NCBI GenBank assembly: GCA_030789695.1
Contig: CM061140.1
Coordinates: 171,826,319 to 171,890,318 of the forward strand
Source of the DNA: Scilla litardierei
Taxonomy: Eukaryota > Streptophyta > Magnoliopsida > Asparagales > Asparagaceae
Reading direction: 5' to 3'
Length of the DNA stretch: 64,000 nucleotides
Shown piece by piece: positions 46,348 through 57,918 of the stretch (the stretch's first letter is position 1; each line of letters starts with the position of its first letter). The position numbers and the translations under genes are program-made. Below the pieces are notes generated by a model. It ran no database searches. It was not told where the DNA came from and was given only the letters and a program-made list of their open reading frames with translations.

Positions 46348-47474
46348 TGATCGGCCCGAAATTAACTCCGAAACGATGTCGTTTAACCACAAGCGCACAG
46401 TATAGTGGCAAGCGGGTATCGAACACGGGGAAGCGGCGCTATAGTGCCTACCTACTCCTAGGTTGAGTTAGACTTGCAGATTTATTGGTGGATATGGATT
46501 ATGAAGTGTCGTGATGGTGATGGATGTGAAATTCGTGTCACTCGATTTCACAAACAATGAACTCCACAAAGAAAGGAATAAAAGACTAGGGCATTAGGGC
46601 TCACCGTTAGGATCATCGGATGTCGATGCTCAGTTAAGACTCTTACGTTGCATTGGTTTTATAGGGATTGTCGCATCCAAGGTGTGGAATTCATGGTTCT
46701 AAGCACCATGCATCTAACGTATCGCATTAACCCGTAGGCGCACACGACACGTGCATTAAGAATCGACAATATTCACGCCACTCTCATGGATGGAATGACC
46801 TCAGCTCACGCTACTCTTGTGGGTTAGAGCTTTGATGTATTTTGGTGGCTCTCATTGACGCAATGGCGGTAGCCGTCAATTAGTGATATAATTCGTCAGT
46901 GGATCACATCAAGACACGAGCCGGGCATTGTCACGAGTCCCAATTGAATACACTAACTACCTAATTAAGCCTATAAGATATTCCTTAAGCCAATCGATTC
47001 AACCGACCGTGGGCACGATCTCAGTATGAGTTCTCCTACAATCTTTGCAAGATCAACCAAAATACGTCCATTTTATACCAATGCAACTAAAAATCCCAAC
47101 TTTGCATCTAAATCCTAAAATCCTAGGGATAATCCATTAGCCCTAGAAAAGACTACCCAAGCATAGAAAACACTATGAAAATAATAGAGATCATTGCTAA
47201 CATCATAGAAAAACAATAAGAAGAACTAAAATAGAATTAAAGAGGTAGAATACTTAGCTTGATACAAGAGGAGGGGCATATGGCAAGGCCTAACTCCTAA
47301 AAAAGTCCCCAAGAGCTCCAAAGAAAATAAGATCTAACCTCCTAAAAAATCCCTCTAATGACGGCGACAATCCCTATATGTATTCCCCTCAAAACCATAG
47401 CAAATAACACCAGAAACACTCTGAAATTCGTGCCCAAAATCAATTTTGGCCGCAACTTAAGTTCTGGGCACCAG
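46348..47474 (-). mobile_element. Nest level 1: reverse gypsy LTR, 3' portion
   Basis: On the minus strand the LTR end region reads CCCCGTGTTCGATACCCGC followed by CACTATACTGTGCGC near 46,435-46,385, the same layout as the U5 end of the forward LTR at 63,440-63,527. The middle (46,600-47,200) parallels the reverse LTR at 10,561-12,330. A weak TATA-like ACATATAGG lies at 47,382-47,372. It is broken at 47,474 by the forward LTR and appears to continue at 63,528-64,000. Edge ACCAG at 47,470-47,474 pairs with CCCAG at 63,528-63,532 as a 4/5 target duplication. Confidence 0.6.
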
Positions 47475-47750
47475 TGATTATGATTGAATATTGCATATTT
47501 TTGCCCCATAATTATTTCCTCTTGTGCACATAATCCTTGGAATCATGCTCTCTTAACTACATTTACGTTAATTCATCATTTGTGAGCATATGATTTTATT
47601 TCGGCACAATTTCACTTCCCTAAAGCATTATAAATGTCTACTATAACTTTAGGGATTTTCTAGATTTTTCAGGTGTCCCTAAGGGGACTAAATCAACTCG
47701 AGAAGAGGAGTACATAACAGGCGCATGTAGAAGGAATGACAGGCGCCTGG
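47475..47750 (+). mobile_element. Nest level 2: forward gypsy LTR, 5' portion
   Basis: It starts TGATTATGATTGAATATTGC, followed by TTTTTGCCCCATAATTATTTCC, split here. The start resembles the level-3 LTR (TGATTCGGGTTCAATATTACA) enough to be a related family. It ends in CAGGCGCATG and CAGGCGCCTG motifs where the level-3 element inserted; it continues at 61,950. Confidence 0.65.
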
Positions 47751-48059
47751 TGATTCGGGTTCAATATTACATATTTAACCCCCCATTTAGCCCTATTTTG
47801 TGCTCATGTGATGCTACATTGTTCTCTAATTCATGCATATTTTCTACACATTTATTTATTAGAGAAAACACACTATTTGAGCACAAAACAGCAATTAACA
47901 AAGTATTTCTACACTTTTTATATTTTTCCTAGCTTGGTCTCAATCTCACGATTCCAACGACTATTTATTTGTATTTTTCTGAGATCTGTGCTAATTACTA
48001 TGAATTTTTGAATGCAGAATACCATTTAAATGGAGAAATACGCAAGGAAATACGAAAAT

Positions 48060-48635
48060 ACAGTCGGCAGCGAATCAGAAGCCGCCACGTGGCAGCATCG
48101 GAGCGGTTCCCGCTCGCATCGAACGGCGATTAGCGACGGGGCGTATACGGGCGACGCGGCTGATTGTGAGCGGTTGGATTTTGATCCAACGGAAGAAATC
48201 AAGATAAAAAACGAAGAACGAAGCGGCCTAATTGAGAGCCACGTGGCGCGTTGTCGACGGCCCGATGCAAATCCAACGGACAAGCGGGCTCCCGCGTTTT
48301 GAAACGCGATCGAACGAAAGCGGGGTTACGTGGCCGATTTTAGATCGTTGGATGAAGATCCAACGCTTGCCACGAAGCGGAGACGAGCAGGCGACGCGGC
48401 ATTCTCAAGGCCGTTCGATCAAGATCCGACGGCCCAAATTCCTCCCGCTTCGAATTCGAAAACGAAACGCGAAGCGGCAACCGCTTGGCGACGTGGCTGC
48501 CGTTGGACGGTCCGATGGCGATCGGACGAACGAGACCAAATGAGAAGCGGATTCGAAGGAAGCGGGTTGCGCACGAAAATTAAAGGCTACGTGGCATGGC
48601 GTGGTCCGATCCCGCTTGGATCAACGGCCCAAGTT
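48060..48635 (+). repeat. Compound array in level-3 LTR U3: GTTGGAT-4nt-ATCCAAC and CCACGTGG
   Basis: Inverted repeats CGGTTGGAT-TTTG-ATCCAACGG (48,172), CGTTGGAT-GAAG-ATCCAACGC (48,346) and CGTTCGATCAAGATCCGACGG (48,412), plus looser GGTCCGAT/ATCGGACG copies (48,501, 48,606), alternate with G-box-like CCACGTGG (48,085, 48,239) or ACGTGG. AAGCGG motifs sit between. The array ends about 80 bp before the TATA-like box TATTATATAAGCG (48,714-48,726). It recurs at 60,383-60,958 in the 3' LTR. Confidence 0.8.
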
Positions 48636-49175
48636 TGATCCGCTCGAGATGACCGGCTGGGATCAATTCGGGTGCGGGTTTTAAACCCAATAAGCTTCTA
48701 AAACCCGCAAGCCTATTATATAAGCGTATTTAGGGTTTTTTGGGCGTAGACAAGCAGATTGGGGCGTATTTTGGGCGTATTGGAGGCTCTAGGAGCCGTA
48801 TTTTCCCCCTGAAAAATTCTGTAAAATTCCAGAGGTTTGTTTTATTATTTTCAGAGAGTTTGAAGTCTTTTCAAGGAGAATTGGTGATATTTTCTTTAAC
48901 TCAAACCCCGTATTTTGGTGTTTTCTATTGTATTTTGCTATGAACTTGAAGTATTTGGCTATGAAACTTATTTATTATTGCATTATGAGTAGCTAAATCT
49001 TATTTGTGCATGGTATGGCGTAGTTAGGGGCTATGATTTGTGTTAGTTTGGTTGTATTCCATGTGCTTAATCGTTAAACGTCGTTAAAGTTGTAATCTTT
49101 GTTCGTAAATCGACTTTTTCAGATTCCAAAAGAATTGATTTAGTTGATGATCGCCCCAAAAGGGTGAGTTTTGAT

Positions 49176-49784
49176 TGTTGGATATGGAAGACGTTTATAC
49201 ACCCTTGTGGGGGATGTACGAGGGAATACGGACCTCGAACGTCGCGTACACGAAGTCGTGTGCGAAGGGAATCTGTTCACTTGCGGAGAGGATCTCTAGA
49301 TTAATGGGAAAGTCGCATTATATGTGCATAAGTGCATGCGACATATGGCTAATAAAGGGGTAATATCTTAAGCTTATGTTGTACCATGCATATGGTACAA
49401 CTTAAGCTTATAATGTGCCATGTACGATGGTACACCTTAGTTAAATTGTTCCAAAGGAACAATTACTCCTAAAATAACTACCTTGTGGGCTATAAATAAG
49501 ACCCAAGGGTTAGCCATTTCTTCACACTTTTTTTGCATGGCATTCTTGCATGCATTTTCATTCTAGCGAAGCTCTGCCGAAATCCTTCCTCTCCCTTTAT
49601 CCAAGTTCTTAATCTAACAGTAGAGATTTAGATTGTAGATTTAGTAGCCTTACTCCGTTCGTGAGAAGACTCGATCCGTCGTGGCGAATCCGAAGGCGAA
49701 GTTCTGTGACTACCGTGCCGCATACGCAAGCGTAAGTCTCAACTTCATTTATCGATCCTAACTCTATTGTGGCAGGATCCAACA
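49176..49784 (+). repeat. 5' LTR of the level-4 copia
   Basis: TGTTGGATATGG to ATCCAACA (inverted ends TGTTGGAT/ATCCAACA, 8 bp). TATA-like GCTATAAATAAG lies at 49,489-49,500. A GTAAGT splice-donor-like site lies at 49,732 in U5. A short inverted repeat around GTACCATGCATATGGTAC lies at 49,381-49,398. Confidence 0.95.
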
Positions 49785-50329
49785 TTGGTATCAGAGCCAT
49801 ACGGGTTCGCCCCGGTCAAACCGTCGCCCCATCGAAACTATGAACGAGTCGTTGTCTTTTTCACGAATGGGTATCCTACCATTATGGATATGGTAGGAAC
49901 GCTTCGTGACGGAGAGAACGCAGCGGTTGTTCTTTTCACGTTAGGGTCTTCTGTCATTATGGATATGGCAGGAACTCTCCGTGACGGGAAGAACCGACCG
50001 TTCATATCGTCAAACTCGCTCTCTTCATGGATGCTGAGTCTCCATTCATATGGAATGGGCGCTCTCTTCATGTGGAGCGCGTAGTTTACGAATTTTTGAA
50101 GAGGGTCAATTTTTGGCACACGGCCATTGGAGGACAACTACTTCCTCGACGAACGGGTGCTTCACCGGAGAAGAAGGTGGTAGTTATTTCCATCGGGGAA
50201 GATGAAATTTGGTGCATGTGCACCATGGACAAATGGGCTATGAAGGCCATGCACCCCCCTCCCCATGCGGAGGGGGTTGGCTACGGCCAATAACCACCAC
50301 GGCAACCCTCTCCGACGGGGGTATGCGGC

Positions 50330-50872
50330 CACCCCATGCAAGGGGGGAGACCGGCCATGGCCAAAGGGCCATGGCCGGTCAAGGCCAATAAGCCATGGTC
50401 GGGCCATGGCCGGCCGGCCCTGGCCGGCCATGGCCAGGGCCAGAGAGCCCTGGCCGCGGCCTGGCCAGGCCAGGGTCGGCCCTGACCGGCCACGGCCAGA
50501 GCCAGAAGGCCCTGGCCGCGGCCAGGGCAGGGGCCCTGGCCCCGGCCAGGGCCTGGCCGCCCTGGCAGAGGCCAGGGCAGGGGCCCTGGCCTCTGGCCAG
50601 GGCCTGGCCGCCCTGGCAGAGGCCAGGGCAGGGGCCCTGGCCTCAGGCCAGGGCCTGGCCGCCCTGGCCCCGGCCAGGGCAGGGGCCCTGGCCCCGGCCA
50701 GGGCAGGGGCCCTGGCCCCGGCCAGGGGCCTCTGGCCTAGGCCAGGCCAGGCAGAGGCCTGGCCGGCCTCTGGCCGAGGCCAGGCCAGTGGCCAGGGCTG
50801 CCACAGGCCGCCCCTGGCCGGCCAGGGCAGAGGCCCTTGGCCAGCCTCGGCCAGGGCAGGGGCCCTGGCCGG
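50330..50872 (+). repeat. GC-rich GGCC-palindrome minisatellite in the copia leader
   Basis: Almost pure G+C sequence made of GGCCATGGCC, GGCCGGCC, GGCCAGGGCC and GGCCCTGGCC blocks. Three 51-bp units start at 50,544, 50,595 and 50,646, followed by 24-bp units (CCCCGGCCAGGGCAGGGG plus CCCTGG) to about 50,730. Both periods are multiples of three and stop codons are scarce in GC-rich sequence. That explains the long open frames on both strands (50,265-50,936 plus; 50,926-50,162 minus); I do not call them genes. Base composition is utterly unlike the rest of the element. Confidence 0.95.
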
Positions 50873-51598
50873 GAGTGATGAAGACCAATTTTTTGGTCGA
50901 CCAATTTGGGTGTTTTGGTCGACCAATCCGGCATAAGGTCTTGGTCGATCATGAACTTGCCGACTAGCCCATACGGGGTGTCAAAAGGCCTTGGTCAAAC
51001 ACGAATGTGCCGTCTAGCCCATACCGGGCTAACATTTTATAAAGTTTTTTCTTGGGCTCTACTCCTTGAAGATTAGCCATAGTGCTCTACTTCATGCGAG
51101 ATTAGCCATGACATTGTGCTCTACTCTACGGAGATTAGCCAATGTATTTCAAATTTTTGAAAAAGGTGTTTTCAAATAGGTTATGTCCCGTCCTTAATCG
51201 GGATAGCGCAATTTAGAATTCCAAGTCCTACCACGATCCGGCCATGGTTATCTAACCCATGGGTGTGTAGAACAGGTCTCGTGGCTTGGCAATTGTTGCG
51301 CTAAAATTCTTTGCGCAAACTCTCACCTATTCCATTTTGAAAGATATGTTTTTCAAAAGTATTTTTCTGCTGCTGGTACCATACGGGTATCATTTCTGAT
51401 TTCTTTTTTACATGAGATAAGTAAGAGGGATACTTTGAAAGTTACTTCTAGATGGTAGTTGGGAACGTAGTGAACTTCTCGATTCTAGAGTAACATTTCA
51501 GCTTATCCAAGGAACTTATCAAGTGTTTAAGAATCGAAACTTTATGCATAGAATTTTGATCGTGTTTTTCATTTTCTTTGCAGTTTTTTGATTCGAAT
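50873..51598 (+). other. Distal leader of the level-4 copia
   Basis: Ordinary AT-rich sequence between the minisatellite and gag. Short repeated phrases occur (GGTCGACCAATT and TTGGTCGACCAATCC near 50,896-50,930; CTCTACTCCTTGAAGATTAGCC-like phrases three times at 51,060-51,140). A splice-acceptor-like TTTTCTTTGCAG ends at 51,583, 16 bp before the gag ATG. Confidence 0.7.
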
Positions 51599-54500
51599 AT
51601 GTCTACCGCTTCTAAGAACATTGTCGCCGAGCTTAACAAAGGTGAGAAGCTCAACGGCGACAATTATAAACTATGGTCAATAAAAATCCAATATGTTTTG
51701 GAGGAGCAAGATGTGCTTGAAACACTCCAAAACATAATGGAAGAACCTAAGTTGGGCAATACGGCCCAACACAAGAGGGACCGGGAAGCTTATGAGACTT
51801 GGACTCGAAATAACAAAATAGCACGTATTACGTTACTGTCCGCAATGGACAATGACATAATACGTATATTTCGGAAATTCGACCTAGCCAAAGACATATG
51901 GTCTGAGCTAGAAGTAAAGTTTGGTGGAACTTCGGTTATCAAACTCCGCTCCTTAAATATTCAATTTGATTCGTACAAGATGCGGCGAGATCATTCTATG
52001 AAAAAGCATCTCCGCCACATGTCGAATCTCATAGCTGAATTGAAGGATGCGGGCCTTACGCTGTCTGACGAACAGCAGATCCAAGCAGTCATTCGTTCAC
52101 TCCCAGATAGCTGGGATAACATGAAAATGCACCTCACTCATAATGAGTGCATTAAAACTTTAAGCGATGTATCCAAACACCTCGAACTCGAGGAAGAGCG
52201 GATTCAAGCCGCCAAACCTAGTGCAGAAGTGCACATGGCCGCTAGTTCCTCACATGGAGGAAATAAGCGGAAGAATAAACGCTTAAGGTTTGTGAACGAA
52301 CGAAAGCAAGAACCGGAAACCTCAAAGAAGACTAAGAACAAAAAGTGGCAAAAGAATGTGCACTCAAGGAAGAAAAACTTGAAGAAGATCAAGCGCTTTA
52401 AGTGCAACAAGTACGGTCACTTCGCCCGTACATGTACGGATGGAAGTGATAAGGTAACTTGTAGGGCTAGTTACATATGTGTTTCTAGTTCCATGTTTCT
52501 TGCTGAATCTAACTATTTTTGGTTGATTGATTCAGGGGCCACAGACCACGTAGCGAAGGACAGAAGGTTCTTCGTAGAGTATCGAAGGATAACTCAAGGA
52601 ACAAAGTGGATATACGTCGGCAACAACACTCGTGTTGAAGTCAAGGGCGTCGGAACATGCAAGCTAGTTCTCGACAACGGCCGGACTCTATTATTGCACG
52701 ACGTCCTCTTTGCTCCAGATATTAGAAGGAATATCGTATCTGTGGTCATGTTAATGTCTGTAGGTTATGTATGGAGGTTCTATGAACAAAAAGTTGACAT
52801 TGTTTGTAATAGTTCTTTAATTGGGTCGGGTAATGTTTGTAATGGATTGATTGTTTTAAACACTATGTGTGATGATTCTTCTTCTATTAATGAAAGTTTC
52901 CATTTGACAAATGCTTCTAATTTTGAATCTGAGATCATTTGTTGGCATGCAAGACTTGGTCACATTGGACCAACTAGAATGGATAGACTTGCCAAAAGTG
53001 GCTTGCAATCTAATGTTTCAAAAGTTGAAATGTCAACTTGCGAACATTGTCTTGTAGGGAAAACTTGTCGCAAGCCGTTTGGAACTGGCACAAGGGCCGA
53101 AGTTCCATTACAGCTTATCCATTCGGACATTTGCGGTCCAATGAATGTTAAGACAAGACGCGGGAAGTCCTATTTCATCACCTTCATTGATGACTTCACC
53201 TGTTTCGGTCACATTTATTTGATTTCCCACAAACATGAAGCTTTATCTTGCTTCAAAAACTATATGAGTTTAGTGGAAAATCAACTAGATCACAAGATAA
53301 AGGTCTTGCGAACCGATCGGGGTGGAGAATATCAATCAACGAGTTTTAAGGAACTCTGTGATGAAAGAGGCATAATTCATCAAATAACTATGTCTTATAC
53401 TCCGCAACAAAACGGTGTTGCGGAAAGAAGAAATAGGACATTGATGGAAATGGTCCGATCAATGATGTCTCAGGCAAATTTGCCCATCACCTTTTGGGGT
53501 GATGCATTATTGACGGCAGCATTCATCTTAAAACGTGTACCCTCGAAGTCGGTAAGTTCTACTCCTTATGAGTTGTGGAACAATAGAACTCCAGACTTAA
53601 GCATTCTAAAACCTTGGGGTTGTGCCTCTTACGCACATTTATCCTCTCACAAATATGGTTAACTTGGGCCACGTGGGAGGAAGTGTATCTTTATCCGATA
53701 CGCTGAAAACTCCAAAGGATATGTTTTCGTCGGTCAAGAGGACAATGGGGGTCTAATAGAATTCGAATCGAGGAATGTTGTCTTCTTGGAAAACGAGTTT
53801 CCAAGACAGGGTGAGATAAGTCAAGACTTATCCTTGTTTGAGACTTGGGATCAAGAAGGATCGGAACGTTCGAGTGGGAGAATCCTTGGTGAAGAAGAAA
53901 ATACGTTTCAAACTTCACCAATGGATGATACGAACGATACCAATCCTATTCCGAGTGGGAGTGATGTTATTCCAAGTGGGAGTGATGTCATTCCAAGTGG
54001 GAGTGATCAAACTCAAGCAAGACGTAGTAATCGAACGAGGCTAACACCTCTGAGATTTGAGGATGAATTTCCTCAAACATTCATGACATTACTACAAGAT
54101 GATGACGAACCTGCAAATTTCAAACAGGCCGTCACATGCCCTGCTAAAGATAAATGGATAGCGGCTATGGAAGAAGAACTTCAATCCATGAAAACAAACC
54201 AAGTCTGGGACTTGGTTGATTTACCTAAGGGACGTAGAGCCATTGGGAACAAGTGGGTTCTCAAAATCAAGCATAAGGCTGATGGCTCCATCGAGAAATA
54301 TAAAGCTCGCCTTGTTGCGAAAGGTTTCACGCAACAGGAAGGAATAGACTACGAAGAGACTTTCTCTCCTGTCGTGCGTTTTACCTCCATTCGCTTAATT
54401 CTGGCAATGGTGGCTTGTTTGGACCTCGAGTTACATCAGATGGATGTAAAGACTGCTTTTCTTAACGGAGAACTAGATGAGGAGATCTACATGGAACAAC

Positions 54501-55668
54501 CAAACGGGTTCGTACAAGAAGAAAACAAACATAAGGTTTGTAAACTTCGTAAATCCATATATGGTCTTAAACAATCTTCAAGGCAGTGGTATATGCGCTT
54601 TCAAGAAGTCGTTTTGTCGTATGGTTTCTCCATGCTCGACGAAGACAACTGCATATACATTAAGAGGATTAAGAACAAGTATGTAATTATGTCTCTTTAA
54701 GTAGATGACATACTTATAGCCGGAAATGATAAGCGTCTTATTATGGATACAAAGCTTGGCTTTCATCCGTCTTTGAAATGAAAGACATGGGTGAAGCTGC
54801 ATATATCCTTGGGGTTAAGATCTCAAGGAATCGTTCCAAGAAACTTCTTTCTCTCTCTCAAGAGACATATATAAAGAAAGTTTTAGAACGGTTTAATATG
54901 CAGGACTGCAAGCCAATTGATACTCCAATAAGCAAAGGCGAGGGTCTATGTTTGGAGATGTGTCCCAAAGATCTAAAAGAAAAGAAAGCTATGGAAAAGG
55001 TTCCATATCCCAGTGTTGTCGGGAGTCTGATGTACGCCATGATGTGTACCAGACCGGACATTTGCTATGCTGTTGGTATGGTAAGCCGTTACCAATCCAA
55101 CCCAGGACAGGCACACTGGAAAGCGGTAAAGAGTATATTAAGGTACCTCAAAGGGACTGCGGACTATGCGTTGTGCTATCAAGGCAATACCTTGAGACTC
55201 GAAGGCTATACCGATGCTGATTGGGCAGGTGATCTCGACGAGCGAAGATCTACCTCAGGCTTTGTTTTCTTGCTCGGGAATGGTGCAATATCCTGGAGCA
55301 GCAAGAAGCAAACTTACATCGCCCTATCAACCATGGAAGCCGAATTCGTAGCATTCAGCATGGCGGTCCAAGAAGCTGTTTGGCTTAGGAAATTCTTAGA
55401 CAGGCTGACGAATGCCACTGACTCGAGCACTATTCCTATATACAGTGATAGTCAAGCCTCGATTGCCTATGTCAAAGATCCTAAATTTCATTGTAAGACC
55501 AAACACATTAATATTCGATTCAAGTTTGCGAAGGACTATGACAAACGGAAGGAAGTAGACATAGGATACATATCCACGCATGAGATGATAGCGGATCCCC
55601 TTACTAAGGCGATCCCCAGAGATGTGTTCTACAAACACTTATCATCTATGGGAATGCGTAGGTGCTGA
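51599..55668 (+). pseudogene. Gag-pol polyprotein of the level-4 copia, three lesions
   Basis: Single-frame copia gag-pol. I chose ATG 51,599 (MSTASKN) because the longer frame at 51,578 begins with TTG. UBN2-type gag (KLNGDNYKLWSIKI, VIRSLPDSWDNMK); zinc knuckle FKCNKYGHFARTC lacks its first Cys. Protease FWLIDSGATDHVAKD near 52,525; GAG-pre-integrase WHARLGHIGPTRMDRLAKSG; integrase core with HSDICGPM, LRTDRGGEY and YTPQQNGVAERRNR. RT has GNKWVLKIKHKADG and MDVKTAFLNGELDEEIYM. RNase H has GYTDADWAGDLDERRSTSG, STMEAEFVAFS and IADPLTKAIPRDVF, ending at a natural stop at 55,668. Lesions: TAA at 53,660 after integrase, TAA at 54,698 replacing the Tyr codon of the YVDD catalytic motif, and a one-base loss near 54,752. 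Otherwise fully open. Confidence 0.95.
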
Positions 55669-56711
55669 GCTGTATCATGTAATATTTCCCATGTCTATAG
55701 AAGATCAAAGTTTAATAAAAGGAAGAAGTTCTTTTATATATTGCATACAAGTTTCTTACAAATGATTTTGTACATTTGTGTTTAAGTCTCAGCTATTTTA
55801 TTGTGTGTATGTCGGACAGATTAAGGTTGGCCCTCTCACATGAGCAACCGCCTTATCTTATCAGATGGATAAGATAGAGATGAGACTAGTTTAAAGTCAA
55901 AATCATTAGACAAATGATTTAGAGTCGTGACTTAAACAAGATAGTCGAATGAAAGATCTGCATCATATGGATGCTTACAAAAGATCTGAGATCTGTATCA
56001 CAAGGATATTTAAAAGAGATCTCATAGGATTTTTTAAATCCTATCTGTCTTATGCAGGATGAGAGTCCGGGAATATTTCATGGGTAGTAAGGGGACTCAA
56101 AAGATAGGCACTGTGGTGTCTGATCTTTCATCCGTACAACATCATTAAGACATACTCTCCCTGGGAAAGGAGTGATGTTGTAATACGTGTTCATACCACG
56201 TATGCATTTCGACCACTGAGTTAGAAGCAATAGTGTTTGCTATTATGTGAGACTCAAAGGCCATATGGGTCTTAACTCTTACCCTCAAGGACTCCAATTG
56301 GTTCCTTTAGATTTGACGAGATGATCGCTATCTTAGCGTGTTGCTAATGGGCTATGATAATTCGGCTCGGCGGGGCACGTTAGAAAAGCGAATCAAGTCA
56401 AGATCAGAAGGTTCGCAAGAAGAGGAAGATTGATTTCATATTCGCATTTGGACTTTAATGATTCAAAGCTGGCCAGCCAATTGTAATCCAGATGGGATTC
56501 AATTGTTGAATATAAAGTATAAGAAATGTGAAGAAATAATCTAGGGTAAAGCATGCGTTGAACTACTCAACTTTGCACCTTCGAGGTCGTTGTGTATCTC
56601 TAACAAGTGCACAACAACAGACTCTACGCGCATGACGGTCGCACGGTCTATTTCTCGGTATGATAGATGAAAGAACTAAGAGAAAGACGTTCTCTTACAA
56701 TCCCCTCAAGT
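55669..56711 (+). other. 3' non-coding interior of the level-4 copia
   Basis: About 1 kb between the RNase H stop and the PPT. No coding. It contains repeated GATCTG/GATCTC phrases near 55,950-56,030. Confidence 0.75.
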
Positions 56712-56723
56712 GTGAGTGGGAGA

Positions 56724-57332
56724 TGTTGGATATGGCAGACGTTTATACACCCTTGTGGGGGATGTACGAGGGAATACGGACCTCGAACGTCGCGTACACG
56801 AAGTCGTGTGCGAAGGGAATCTGTTCACTTGCGGAGAGGATCTCTAGATTAATGGGAAAGTCGCATTATATGTGCATAAGTGCATGCGACATATGGCTAA
56901 TAAAGGGGTAATATCTTAAGCTTATGTTGTACCATGCATATGGTACAACTTAAGCTTATAATGTGCCATGTACGATGGTACACCTTAGTTAAATTGTTCC
57001 AAAGGAACAATTACTCCTAAAATAACTACCTTGGGGGCTATAAATAAGACCCAAGGGTTAGCCATTTCTTCACACTTTTTTTGCATGGCATTCTTGCATG
57101 CATTTTCATTCTAGCGAAGCTCTGCCGAAATCCTTCCTCTCCCTTTATCCAAGTTTTTAATCTAAAAGTAGAGATTTAGATTGTGGATTTAGTAGCCTTA
57201 CTCCGTTCGTGAGAAGACTCGATCCGTCGTGGCGAATCCGAAGGCGAAGTTCTGTGACTACCGTGCCGCATACGCAAGCGTAAGTCTCAACTTCATTTAT
57301 CGATCCTAACTCTGTTTTGGCAGTATCCAACA
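56724..57332 (+). repeat. 3' LTR of the level-4 copia
   Basis: Starts TGTTGGATATGGCAGACG after the purine tract; ends AGTATCCAACA. Differs from the 5' LTR at about nine positions. Confidence 0.95.
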
Positions 57333-57788
57333 TTGATCTCCCCAAAAGGGAGTTTCATACCGTAGTTTTGATCTCTCCAAAAGAGAGTTTCATATCGTGT
57401 TATAACTTTAGCGACGATCTTATTGAATATTTTGCTTGAACCCCTAAAAGGGCATCTTCCGATGAATTGATCCCAAAAGGAGAATTCATTGCGTTATACC
57501 TATCAACCAAATTAATACGAATCGTTGATCCTAACGAACCCATACCATGTGCATACTTTTTATAGGTATTTTCATACACGAATTTCTTTGTTCACACATC
57601 ACCATCACGCACTTTCACCATCACCAGCATCATTGTTGAAGTGGTTAGTTTCTTTTCGTAGGATTTCTATTTGATTTGAATTGTGGTTGCAACAGATTTC
57701 TTCCCGTGGATTCGACATCTGGACTCCCAGATTTTACTACTTGTACGGACTCTTGCACTTGAGAGAGAGCACTTTTCCGGTCCCACCA

Positions 57789-57811
57789 AGTTTTTGGCGC
57801 CGTTGCCGGGG
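57789..57811 (+). promoter_or_regulatory. Gypsy (Athila/Tat-type) primer binding site of the level-3 element
   Basis: AGTTTTTGGCGCCGTTGCCGG plus GGA follows the 5' LTR end at 57,788. TTTGGCGCCGTTGCCGGGGA is the widely seen PBS of Athila/Tat gypsy elements. Confidence 0.9.
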
Positions 57812-57918
57812 AGGAATGGTTTGCTATCACGGTTTATTTCATTTAGAGGACCTTCGGTGAGATCTTTCCACTTTACTGTACATAAACTGTTTTTATTATT
57901 TTATTTTAACTTTTAAAA

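Larger units (their letters stand above)
49176..57332 (+). mobile_element. Nest level 4: Ty1/copia retrotransposon, nearly intact structure
   Basis: The LTRs are 49,176-49,784 and 56,724-57,332, both 609 bp and differing at about 9 sites (1.5 per cent). Perfect target duplications TTGAT lie at 49,171-49,175 and 57,333-57,337. The undamaged level-3 3' LTR has a single TTGAT at the matching place, which proves the insertion. PBS TTGGTATCAGAGC at 49,785-49,797; PPT GTGAGTGGGAGA at 56,712-56,723. Leader about 1.8 kb with a GC-rich minisatellite; gag-pol 51,599-55,668; 3' untranslated interior about 1 kb. The lineage is not firmly assigned. Confidence 0.95.

Noticed and set aside
47718..47750. CAGGCGCATG/CAGGCGCCTG motifs as part of the level-3 LTR
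   Set aside because: They are absent at the start of the 3' LTR (60,070), so they belong to the level-2 host LTR, whose array resumes at 61,967.
48026..48638. Frames of about 85-103 codons duplicated at 60,349-60,961
   Set aside because: Duplicated because they are in the two LTRs of the level-3 element. They cover the U3 array and lack any recognisable domain.
49785..49800. tRNA gene suggested by TGGTATCAGAGC strings here and at 16,099, 2,598 and elsewhere
   Set aside because: These are primer binding sites complementary to tRNA-Met next to LTR ends, with no cloverleaf around them.
50162..50936. Long open frames on both strands (254 and 223 codons)
   Set aside because: They are by-products of a GC-rich GGCC repeat whose periods (51 and 24 bp) are multiples of three. 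They have no family resemblance and lie in a copia leader.
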